From positions 1-20,421 of IMG/VR virus record IMGVR_UViG_3300025769_007585: a DNA stretch of 20,421 bases; one strand, written 5' to 3'. Each line of letters opens with the position of its first letter. The first letter of the stretch is position 1. The notes under the pieces are model-generated. The model was not told the origin of the DNA, searched no databases, and saw nothing but the letters and a program-made list of their open reading frames with translations. Positions 1 to 6,082 of this stretch are shown piece by piece. The position numbers and the translations under genes are program-made. This stretch comes from a virus.

Positions 1-458
1 AAGGTTTGCTGATTGCCAAAAGGCTCATCCGCACCATCTAAATAATAAATGTCAAAAGGTACAAACTCGCTGTCATCAGCAAACATCTTCGACAAACATT
101 CTGCCGCATCGCCAACGTGAAGATTGACTTGATATTTTAGGTTTGATGAAGCAAAGTTAGAATGGGCTATATGGTTCAAGTTAATGTCACAGACATGTAG
201 GCTTCCACCATATTCTCTGATATACTCTCCCCAAAAAAGCTCGCTCCAGCCAGACCCAAGCCTAAACTTTGTTTCCAAGGATTCAATAGCACCAACCTGA
301 AAAACTCTGATAGGCTCTCCGTTAAATGATTTTAAAATTCCTTCAAACACCGAGTCTCGATAAGGGAAATCTCGGTATTGATCAATCTCTCTATCTATCA
401 AAGATGCTCTTAGAATTGGATCTGCCATACGGTTTAAAATATAATCAAAATTAAGCAT
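1..458 (-). CDS. Partial class I SAM-dependent methyltransferase-like protein
   Basis: The gene begins at ATG 456-458 and runs off the left edge after about 152 codons, so its C-terminus is not seen. An AAGGAG Shine-Dalgarno (467-472) sits eight bases before the start. The start overlaps the end of the glycosyltransferase gene by eight bases (ATGCTTAA), which suggests coupled translation. The visible translation has the layout of a Rossmann methyltransferase: a glycine-containing strand-loop (FQVGAIES, then a GSGWSE stretch), a strand ending in an acidic residue (HVCDIN), a DAAECL segment and a strand FDIYYLDGADE like the motif IV region of the Methyltransf_24 group. The substrate is unknown. 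Other Rossmann-fold enzymes are possible because motif I is not a clean GxGxG and the end is missing. Confidence 0.55.
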   Translation of the reverse strand, partial: MLNFDYILNRMADPILRASLIDREIDQYRDFPYRDSVFEGILKSFNGEPIRVFQVGAIESLETKFRLGSGWSELFWGEYIREYGGSLHVCDINLNHIAHSNFASSNLKYQVNLHVGDAAECLSKMFADDSEFVPFDIYYLDGADEPFGNQQT

Positions 459-2097
459 TTAAATTTCTCCTTAAAGTTTCCCACTCGTTCCATTGGTTTC
501 TTAGAGCCTTAAAATCTTCGTAAGCATCTACTACGTTATAGTCTTCGTATTTGTCCATGTTTGGCACATGAGATTCGTTAAAATAGTAATCTTCTTCAGA
601 ATTTTTTACCCTATAGCCAAATGTGCAGTCTTTCATAGCTTTTGACCATAAAAAGCCACCTATCCACTCTGGTTTAAATAAAACTTTTTCAAACAAAAAG
701 TTAACCTGCTCTCTTAAAGTTTGCAGATTCATTAAATCTTCAACAGGACTTGGTTGAATAATCTGCGGCTTGGATCGCCAAGTTTCATCGTCAGATTTTA
801 TTGGAATTGACTTAAAGTGGTCTATCCAAATTTCAGCAGTTTTATCCCAATTGTAATGAGACATTGCGTCTTTACTCATTTGCTTGCCTCGTTCAAAGAG
901 CTTTAGATTGGCATCCTCGCCAAGCGTTGAGTCCATAACCTTTGCAAATTCTTCGAAACTAGGAACTGCTCTGAGACAACCAGTTTCACACTCTCTTGTG
1001 TAGGCTAACGGCTCCATGCAAATGCCGTTAATATTGCTCATCACGGACTCCATTGCCGAATAGTTTATTGCTGCCACAGGAGTTCCGCAAAACGCCGACT
1101 CTAATTGAGGCATACCAAAACCTTCGCTGTTTGCGTATTGCACATACAAATCGTGCATTTTGTATATGTCGCCTAGCTGATATCCGTCTATAGGGTTTCT
1201 TACGCCCACTAGTTTTTTTGCAAATTTACCGCAGGAATCGCAATGACATACGCTGTCTTTGTAAAAATCAATAGACACATTGTCACATTTAATACACTTG
1301 TACGTAAACAAAACTCTATTGCTTAATTCATATTCGTTTAAAAGTTGTGGAATTTCCCAACCAATATCTGGATAATAAGTATGACAATGAAGAAACGTGT
1401 TGTTTACACCTTTGTTATTGTCTAGCCATTTTCTAAAGTGCTGGAACAAATCGGGAAATAATTTTCTACGCTGATTTCTTCCAACCATACCTACGATAGT
1501 GGCATTTGGATCTAGCCCCATAGCAGACTTGTGCTTTAGTTTTGATGCGTATTCTGGGCATGGATAAAAGTGTTCTGAATTTGCAGCAGGAGAAGCTACT
1601 CCTGACACTTTGATATCAGAGCATTGATCTTCAAGAACCCTCTGACCAAACTCAGAATAAGTCATCAAGGAGTCCGCAGACGCAAAGGTGTTGATCCACT
1701 GGGGATTTTGCGGCATTGCGTCAACCGTTGGCATTAAACACCAGTGAAATAGATTTCTAAACGGAGATCGTTGCTGATATTCAAACATCCACCAATCACG
1801 AATGTCCATAACAATATCTGGACGAAAGTGAAGCAACACCTCGTTAAAAGTCCTTTCTCCGAAAACCTGAGAAGCAGAGCGTTCATAAGCAGTATCGTTT
1901 TCTAAAGGTTTGTTGGGATAAACTCTCCACGGTCTAGGCTCTTTTTTAATGTCGTTTTCCGTTACATAACAGGCCAACTCCGCAACTTCAAACTCTGGAA
2001 CTTTGTGAAGTCTAGACAAAATTTCATTACCATAAACTCCATATCCAGTGTTCTTGGTGGATGATTCGTTTACCCAAAGAATTCTTTTCTTTCTCAA
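451..2097 (-). CDS. GT-B (GT4-like) glycosyltransferase with inserted zinc ribbon
   Basis: This 548-residue protein is a GT-B-type glycosyltransferase. The N-terminal half opens with a strand and glycine-rich loop (ILWVNESSTKNTGYGVYGNEI). The C-terminal half starts at a GMVGRNQRRK segment near residue 203 and carries the EX7E donor-site motif SEGFGMPQLE near residue 326, followed by GTPVAAINYSA. Between them, at about residues 265-292, there is a CxxC and a CxCxxC cluster that looks like a structural zinc ribbon and is not part of a standard GT4 domain. The start is TTG, chosen because AAGGAG lies seven bases upstream and the codon overlaps the SSB-like stop (TTGA). About 120 residues follow the EX7E region and I cannot assign their tail. 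The donor and acceptor are unknown. Its neighbours are a methyltransferase and replication genes. Confidence 0.8.
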   Translation of the reverse strand: MRKKRILWVNESSTKNTGYGVYGNEILSRLHKVPEFEVAELACYVTENDIKKEPRPWRVYPNKPLENDTAYERSASQVFGERTFNEVLLHFRPDIVMDIRDWWMFEYQQRSPFRNLFHWCLMPTVDAMPQNPQWINTFASADSLMTYSEFGQRVLEDQCSDIKVSGVASPAANSEHFYPCPEYASKLKHKSAMGLDPNATIVGMVGRNQRRKLFPDLFQHFRKWLDNNKGVNNTFLHCHTYYPDIGWEIPQLLNEYELSNRVLFTYKCIKCDNVSIDFYKDSVCHCDSCGKFAKKLVGVRNPIDGYQLGDIYKMHDLYVQYANSEGFGMPQLESAFCGTPVAAINYSAMESVMSNINGICMEPLAYTRECETGCLRAVPSFEEFAKVMDSTLGEDANLKLFERGKQMSKDAMSHYNWDKTAEIWIDHFKSIPIKSDDETWRSKPQIIQPSPVEDLMNLQTLREQVNFLFEKVLFKPEWIGGFLWSKAMKDCTFGYRVKNSEEDYYFNESHVPNMDKYEDYNVVDAYEDFKALRNQWNEWETLRRNLNA

Positions 2098-2408
2098 CTT
2101 CGATCTCCTTGTTCGGTGTTGTGCAGTATTTTAAAATTGGTGATTCTAAACCAAGTTTGATCCACATCACCTCTAGCTATAGCTTCGACCACAATTTCAG
2201 AATTTTCGCTTAGGTACTGACTCAAAGCATAAGCCGCAGAGTGCCACGCTTCCATTTGAAGACAATTTGCCTCTCTTACCTTTTTACCATCTCTAGTCTT
2301 TCTATATTCATCAACTTCTAGCACAAACTCGATAAAAGACGGGTTTTCCGAATCTCCGCTTGAGTATCGAATGTCCGTAGCCCTGCCTAAAAAATGACAC
2401 TTATTCAT
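2094..2408 (-). CDS. SSB-like OB-fold single-stranded DNA-binding protein
   Basis: The 104-residue product follows the bacterial SSB/PriB OB-fold plan. It opens MNKCHFLGRATD, like the MNKVxLIGRLxxD start of SSB. Next come a strand FIEFVLEVDEYRK, a charged hairpin, a CLQMEAWHSAA strand matching the 'fi.vv.w...A' region, the YLSENSEIVVEA strand and a final FRITNFKIL strand. It probably coats single-stranded DNA at the fork. It is short for an SSB and ends at GDRS directly after the OB fold, without the acidic DDDIPF-type tail through which bacterial SSBs recruit partners. A weak AAAGG site precedes ATG 2406-2408. The gene follows the C-terminal polymerase gene by nine bases and its stop overlaps the glycosyltransferase start. 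Confidence 0.7.
   Translation of the reverse strand: MNKCHFLGRATDIRYSSGDSENPSFIEFVLEVDEYRKTRDGKKVREANCLQMEAWHSAAYALSQYLSENSEIVVEAIARGDVDQTWFRITNFKILHNTEQGDRS
2105..2110 (-). promoter_or_regulatory. Shine-Dalgarno deciding the TTG start of the glycosyltransferase
   Basis: The minus strand reads AAGGAG, then ATCGAAG, then TTG. The match and the seven-base spacing support TTG 2095-2097 as a true start, placed in a 4-base stop/start overlap with the upstream SSB-like gene. Confidence 0.7.
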
Positions 2409-2417
2409 ATCAACCTT

Positions 2418-3998
2418 TCAAATATGTTTAACATTATTAACAATTAATGATTTTTTATCCTTTTTGGAAATTTCTCCACAGAGTAAAACTGTGTTGTTTT
2501 CGATTAAAATATGTTTACTACTACCGTAAACATCTGGGAAAACAGTAATATCATCCAAAGATCCGGTAGAATCTTCTACAGTTAGAAATGCCATTTCTTG
2601 TCCCGGATTATCACCCTTCTTTGTTTTAACAACTTTAATAAAGTTTATTTCAACAGCTAAGTTAACTTTTCCAGAAACGGCTCGGTTTTCTAAATCTCTA
2701 CACGAATAAGTTGCTACAGATAAATCAATCGCGTCTAACTTACTGCAAGTCAGAGCACAACTCATATACTTTTCTTCAGCCATAGCTAAACTTCTCGGGT
2801 TATCTTCAATGTCGTAAAATGGGTTATCTAAAGCATCTTTGATATCAACCAATGTCAACATTCGTTTTTTGTTAACAGTGATGGGCGACCTGCCTTCTAT
2901 GAGATGACCAATAGCTTCAGACAAATTCGATGCGTGACAGCTAGGATCGCTATAATTATGAACTATCGCACCCCGCTCTCTTGCTGTCAAAAGTCTCCAG
3001 CTATCATATTCGTACAACATAGTCGCTCTACTCAAGCGATTATTTTTACCATTAAAAGCACCAACAGAGATCATAGCAATTGTCGCTCTTTTGTTGATAT
3101 TAAGCTCGTTAATCAACCTAATCAAACAGTCCATCCAAGTATAATCGTTCACGTCTCCATGAGTTTCTTTTAAATTGTTTATTTTCTCACACTCTTTAGT
3201 GCCTACATGCTTAACGTGGTTTAAGCCATAGTAAATAATATTCTTGTCGGGATGCCTAGTAAAATCAACATAGAGGTGTTGTAGCCTCGGAGGTAGCACC
3301 TCAATGTCGAATTTTTTAGCATCCATAATCAACTGCTTTTTCTCAATATCGGGCTTAGGCTTTCTGTCTGCACGATCTAGGTACTTTTCAAAAAACTTTT
3401 TTACACGATGAGTTTTGCAGTAAGCAGACCAATAAGCATTGATAGCATAGGAAACAGCATGAGATTTATTGAAAGCATATCGAGATGACTTCTCAATCCA
3501 AGAAAATATTTCCTCAGCAACAGCAGTGCTGACGATTCCTTGTTCTTGAGTCCCTATCAAGAAGTCTTTTTTGACCTTTGCCATTAGATCAGCCTTCTTT
3601 TTACCGATAGCTTTACGTAGCCCGTCCGCTTCTTTCAGGTTGAAACCTGCCAACCTTTGAGCAATCATCATGGATTGTTCTTGGTAGACGAGTACGCCAT
3701 AGGTCTCTTTCAAAATAGGCTCCAATGATTCATGAAGGTATTCAACGGGAGAGTCTGTTTTACCAGCCTTTCTGTCCGCATAAACCTGAGTCATGCTTTT
3801 ACCATTAGCGTCTTTAGCCATAAGAGTTCCCGGCCGGATCAAACTAACCAAAGCGGCCAAATCTTTGATGTTTCTAGGCTTTGTCTGTTTAGCCCAGTGT
3901 TTACCAAGATTAGACTCTAGCTGGAACACACCTTTGGTATTACCCTCACATATCAAATCCCAAACCTTTGGATCATCAAAATTATTAATATCAAACAT
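2418..3998 (-). CDS. DNA polymerase III alpha, C-terminal half (fingers, HhH, OB)
   Basis: These 526 residues match bacterial DnaE from just after the palm domain to the OB fold. The N-terminus is MFDINNFDDPKVWDLI, equal to the LDIAxIPLDD region of E. coli DnaE. It continues with GVFQLES, the ALVSLIRPG segment, TYGVLVYQEQSM, LRKAIGKKK and the fingers signature AFNKSHAVSYA. A helix-hairpin-helix-like region (YYGLNHVKHVG) follows, and an OB fold fills roughly the last 85 residues (from VNLAVEINFIKVV to the end). No tau-binding C-terminal domain and no clear QxxLF-type clamp motif is visible. ATG 3996-3998 is preferred over TTG 4008-4010 because GAGGA lies five bases before the ATG and overlaps the TTG. 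It carries none of the palm acidic residues, so it must pair with the product of 6072-7664. Confidence 0.92.
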   Translation of the reverse strand: MFDINNFDDPKVWDLICEGNTKGVFQLESNLGKHWAKQTKPRNIKDLAALVSLIRPGTLMAKDANGKSMTQVYADRKAGKTDSPVEYLHESLEPILKETYGVLVYQEQSMMIAQRLAGFNLKEADGLRKAIGKKKADLMAKVKKDFLIGTQEQGIVSTAVAEEIFSWIEKSSRYAFNKSHAVSYAINAYWSAYCKTHRVKKFFEKYLDRADRKPKPDIEKKQLIMDAKKFDIEVLPPRLQHLYVDFTRHPDKNIIYYGLNHVKHVGTKECEKINNLKETHGDVNDYTWMDCLIRLINELNINKRATIAMISVGAFNGKNNRLSRATMLYEYDSWRLLTARERGAIVHNYSDPSCHASNLSEAIGHLIEGRSPITVNKKRMLTLVDIKDALDNPFYDIEDNPRSLAMAEEKYMSCALTCSKLDAIDLSVATYSCRDLENRAVSGKVNLAVEINFIKVVKTKKGDNPGQEMAFLTVEDSTGSLDDITVFPDVYGSSKHILIENNTVLLCGEISKKDKKSLIVNNVKHI

Positions 3999-4003
3999 TT
4001 TAT

Positions 4004-4008
4004 TCCTC
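4004..4008 (-). promoter_or_regulatory. Shine-Dalgarno deciding the start of the C-terminal polymerase gene
   Basis: The minus strand reads GAGGA, ATAAA, ATG. The site overlaps a possible in-frame TTG at 4008-4010, so that TTG is unlikely to be the start and the ATG at 3996-3998 is favoured. Confidence 0.65.
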
Positions 4009-4012
4009 AAAA

Positions 4013-4321
4013 TTAATACGTTTTATGCTTTCTTTGAATAAACTTTCCAGCATCTAACTCTTCGCCGTTATTAGCGGCATTAACAATTTCCACAACCTTT
4101 TCGTCAATTTCATCAATCAAAACATTTCTTTGGTAATTCAAGTCACAGCACTTTTTTACAGATTCGAAAAGACTTTTCTTTTGCTCCACAGTCGTAGCAA
4201 ACTTTTGACAAAACTCTTGAAATGTCATTCGTCTAACTTCGTAGAGGAACTCTTGATTAGTCCACATCTTCATGTCAATTGTGATTAACTTATCCACCAA
4301 GCCGCCTAAAGTATCTGCCAC
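4013..4321 (-). CDS. DUF4254-like small helical protein
   Basis: The 102-residue product starts at GTG, which shares one base with the stop of the formyltransferase gene (TAGTG); AAGGAG lies six bases upstream. The sequence is mainly helical. It has the pattern LGGLVDKLITIDMKMW at the N-terminus, then CCDLNYQRNVLIDEID in the middle (residues ~58-73), which resembles the 'tigsLvDKL.i...K.WH ... N..Rn.LieEID' pattern of DUF4254. That family has no established biochemical activity that I can cite, and in bacteria it turns up near surface-glycan genes. The family match is from memory. The position directly behind a formyltransferase suggests a shared pathway. Confidence 0.55.
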   Translation of the reverse strand: MADTLGGLVDKLITIDMKMWTNQEFLYEVRRMTFQEFCQKFATTVEQKKSLFESVKKCCDLNYQRNVLIDEIDEKVVEIVNAANNGEELDAGKFIQRKHKTY

Positions 4322-5010
4322 TATAATCTCCTTAAAATATCTTTATTTATTAATGTGAATTTTTCCCCATCAATCTCAATATAAGCACCATCGTGTGGGG
4401 GACACCAAAACGCTCTACATTTTCTATCTACAGTTTCTTTATCATCAGATGGAAGAATACGAGATTCTTTTAACATTTTAGACTTTGAGTAATACGCACC
4501 TTCATCTAAATCGCTTTGCTTTTCTGCTTCATTAAAAAACACATCAAACTCATTAGTAATCTTTGTTAAGATTCTTTCAAGAGATAACTCCATAATAGTA
4601 TGAGTTTTATCTCTTAGAGATGTCACAGTTTCGTCTTTTCTTATTTTACACTTTGCTGTTTTGTATAAAATATCTCCACAGTCTATATCTTCGGCAATCT
4701 TATGAACAGTGGCGTACCACTCTGTTTCGTTGTTAAGGATACCGAAGTTGTAAACAGCAAACCCTCTGTATTTAGGCAGAGGTGCGGGGTGGAAGTTGAT
4801 CCCTCCGAAAGTGGTTTTATTTACAACTGACATTGGAATTTTGTGAGGAAACAGGTATGAAAAAACCAAGTCGTATGTTTCATCAATTTTCTCAACATCT
4901 TCTTTTTGTGTGAATGTTACCACTTGATCAAAACCAAAATACCGAATAAACGCCGGGATGCAGTGCGTTTGTCCTAGTATGTCAATTGGTACGAGTAATG
5001 CAATTTTCAT
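4321..5010 (-). CDS. Formyltransferase (sugar N-formyltransferase/Fmt-like)
   Basis: The 229-residue protein has the formyltransferase catalytic core. The signature NFHPAPLPKYRG supplies the catalytic asparagine (N72) and histidine (H74), and EDIDCGDIL supplies the aspartate (D110). These are the Asn-His-Asp triad of enzymes that move a formyl group from N10-formyltetrahydrofolate to an amine. The N-terminal strand KIALLVPID fits the fold's first strand. The size and the GFAVYNFGILNNE segment look closer to amino-sugar N-formyltransferases than to full-length Met-tRNA formyltransferase (about 310 residues), but the end (CRAFWCPPHDGAYI) recalls the Fmt C-terminal subdomain. The acceptor is unknown. 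The gene lies between the exonuclease and the DUF4254-like gene, inside the gap between the polymerase halves. Confidence 0.8.
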   Translation of the reverse strand: MKIALLVPIDILGQTHCIPAFIRYFGFDQVVTFTQKEDVEKIDETYDLVFSYLFPHKIPMSVVNKTTFGGINFHPAPLPKYRGFAVYNFGILNNETEWYATVHKIAEDIDCGDILYKTAKCKIRKDETVTSLRDKTHTIMELSLERILTKITNEFDVFFNEAEKQSDLDEGAYYSKSKMLKESRILPSDDKETVDRKCRAFWCPPHDGAYIEIDGEKFTLINKDILRRL

Positions 5011-5019
5011 TTATAAACC

Positions 5020-5706
5020 TTATTCAATAAAGAACTTGTTATTAGCAAACGAGTTTTGAAAAGTAATCTTTTGCGACATTTTTCTCTGCATTTTGAGAAA
5101 CTTAATAAGAATATTAGCCGTATCCTTAACATCTTGCAAAGCATCGTGAGCGTTGTCCGAAGGCATACCAAAAAATTCACGCATGTAATCCATGCTCATT
5201 CCTGTAGCGTCACCATTATCTTCAAACCAGCAATAAATGTGTTGCATCAAGTCCATTGTAAAAATGGGGTTAAATAACTTCTGCTGCTCCTTCTTTTTAT
5301 CCCACGGGCCAAATGCCTTGCAAAGACGGTCTACAATAACCATATCATACGAGTTGATGTTGTAGCCTGCCGCAATAGGTGCATACCAACCAGTGCCTTT
5401 GTAGTTAAATTGGTTTACCCATTGAGAAAACTTATTCCAAACAGTTTTGGGCATTGGCCCCTTGGCAATTTCTGCTCTGGTTTTTCTAGTGACTTCTAAC
5501 GCTTTGTCTTCTACCGGACTAAACCCAGCGGCAATAGCTTTTTCGTCATCCACAATACAACGCATCTTGCTTTCAAAGACACCTCCGGGTTGAAGGGTTA
5601 GTTTACGCGGATGAATAGCTACAGCAGCAATCTGTGTAGGCTGACACGTATGAGGATTGCGACCTGTGGTTTCAAAGTCAAATACGATTATATCTCTATA
5701 GTTCAT
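5020..5706 (-). CDS. DEDDh 3'-5' exonuclease, probable proofreading subunit
   Basis: The 228-residue protein belongs to the DnaQ-like DEDDh family. ExoI is seen as FDFETTG with D10 and E12, ExoII as GYNINSYDMVIV with D121, and ExoIII as NAHDALQDVKDT with H187 and D192, so all five catalytic residues are present. It removes nucleotides from 3' ends. Its place between the two halves of the Pol III alpha gene makes it the likely proofreading (epsilon-like) partner. About 35 residues follow the exonuclease domain and could be a docking tail, although I see no clear clamp motif. GGAG, overlapping the stop of the small lipoprotein gene, precedes ATG 5704-5706. RNase T- or ExoX-like roles are alternatives. 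Confidence 0.88.
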   Translation of the reverse strand: MNYRDIIVFDFETTGRNPHTCQPTQIAAVAIHPRKLTLQPGGVFESKMRCIVDDEKAIAAGFSPVEDKALEVTRKTRAEIAKGPMPKTVWNKFSQWVNQFNYKGTGWYAPIAAGYNINSYDMVIVDRLCKAFGPWDKKKEQQKLFNPIFTMDLMQHIYCWFEDNGDATGMSMDYMREFFGMPSDNAHDALQDVKDTANILIKFLKMQRKMSQKITFQNSFANNKFFIE

Positions 5707-5714
5707 AGCCTCTC

Positions 5715-5855
5715 CTAGTAATTCTGATTATTTTCCAACATTTCAAATTTCTGATCAACACTCAAAGGTGCTGGCTCAGGTTCCGGTAAACACCCCCAAA
5801 CGCTCAACACAATCATCACGCAAAAGAATAAGCCGATAGCTCTCAAAAAATTCAT
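5715..5855 (-). CDS. Small lipoprotein-like peptide, 46 residues
   Basis: A 47-codon gene (with stop) fills what would otherwise be a gap. AGGAGG lies five bases before ATG 5853-5855 and is part of the end of the preceding gene, whose TAA stop falls inside the spacer. The product begins MNFLRAIGLFFCVMIVLSVW with a charged N-region and a hydrophobic core of about 15 residues. A cysteine follows (VWGC at residue 22) in a lipobox-like setting, then a short acidic, proline-rich tail (LPEPEPAP) and 20 polar residues. This suits a lipoprotein signal peptide with the mature part outside the inner membrane. Tryptophan at -2 is not a classic lipobox residue, so a plain membrane peptide is possible. 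The function is unknown; small outer-membrane spanins have this general form, but no inner-membrane partner is seen. Confidence 0.7.
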   Translation of the reverse strand: MNFLRAIGLFFCVMIVLSVWGCLPEPEPAPLSVDQKFEMLENNQNY

Positions 5856-5857
5856 AA

Positions 5858-6082
5858 TTACCTCCTGTTAGATAGTTTTAAAAACGCATCAGTAGCTTCA
5901 CCAAGATCTTGGTATAAATCGTAAACCTTATGCCTATCAGACCAAACTTGATACTTTTTTCTTGGTATAAAATTTCCCATCATATGATCTGCTAGATTGC
6001 ATAGGGAAGTGTTGTTGCTACTTACAACCATATGGCCTTGGTAAACAACGGCCATAATTTCTTCTTTATTTTCAATTTTCAT
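5858..6082 (-). CDS. Hypothetical protein, 74 residues
   Basis: I do not recognise this protein. Its start ATG 6080-6082 overlaps the end of the N-terminal polymerase gene by 11 bases. GGAG lies about ten bases upstream, slightly distant; an in-frame ATG at residue 10 is a less well supported alternative. The product is soluble, mildly basic and rich in aromatic residues in the second half (KYQVWSDRHKVYDLYQDL), with no cysteine cluster or membrane segment. It is the first of five genes between the two polymerase halves. Confidence 0.7.
   Translation of the reverse strand: MKIENKEEIMAVVYQGHMVVSSNNTSLCNLADHMMGNFIPRKKYQVWSDRHKVYDLYQDLGEATDAFLKLSNRR
5861..5866 (-). promoter_or_regulatory. Full-consensus Shine-Dalgarno for the small lipoprotein gene
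   Basis: The minus strand reads AGGAGG, TAATT, ATG. TAA is the stop of the upstream gene (5858-5860). A perfect site with ideal spacing is strong support that the 46-codon frame is translated. Confidence 0.75.

Noticed and set aside
4008-4010. TTG as the start of the polymerase C-terminal gene
   Set aside because: The Shine-Dalgarno GAGGA overlaps this codon and is correctly spaced for the ATG 12 bases downstream.
3998-6072. A split intein joining the polymerase halves
   Set aside because: Neither the end of the N-terminal half nor the start of the C-terminal half has an intein splicing block or the junction cysteine or serine, and the known cyanobacterial DnaE intein site is uninterrupted.
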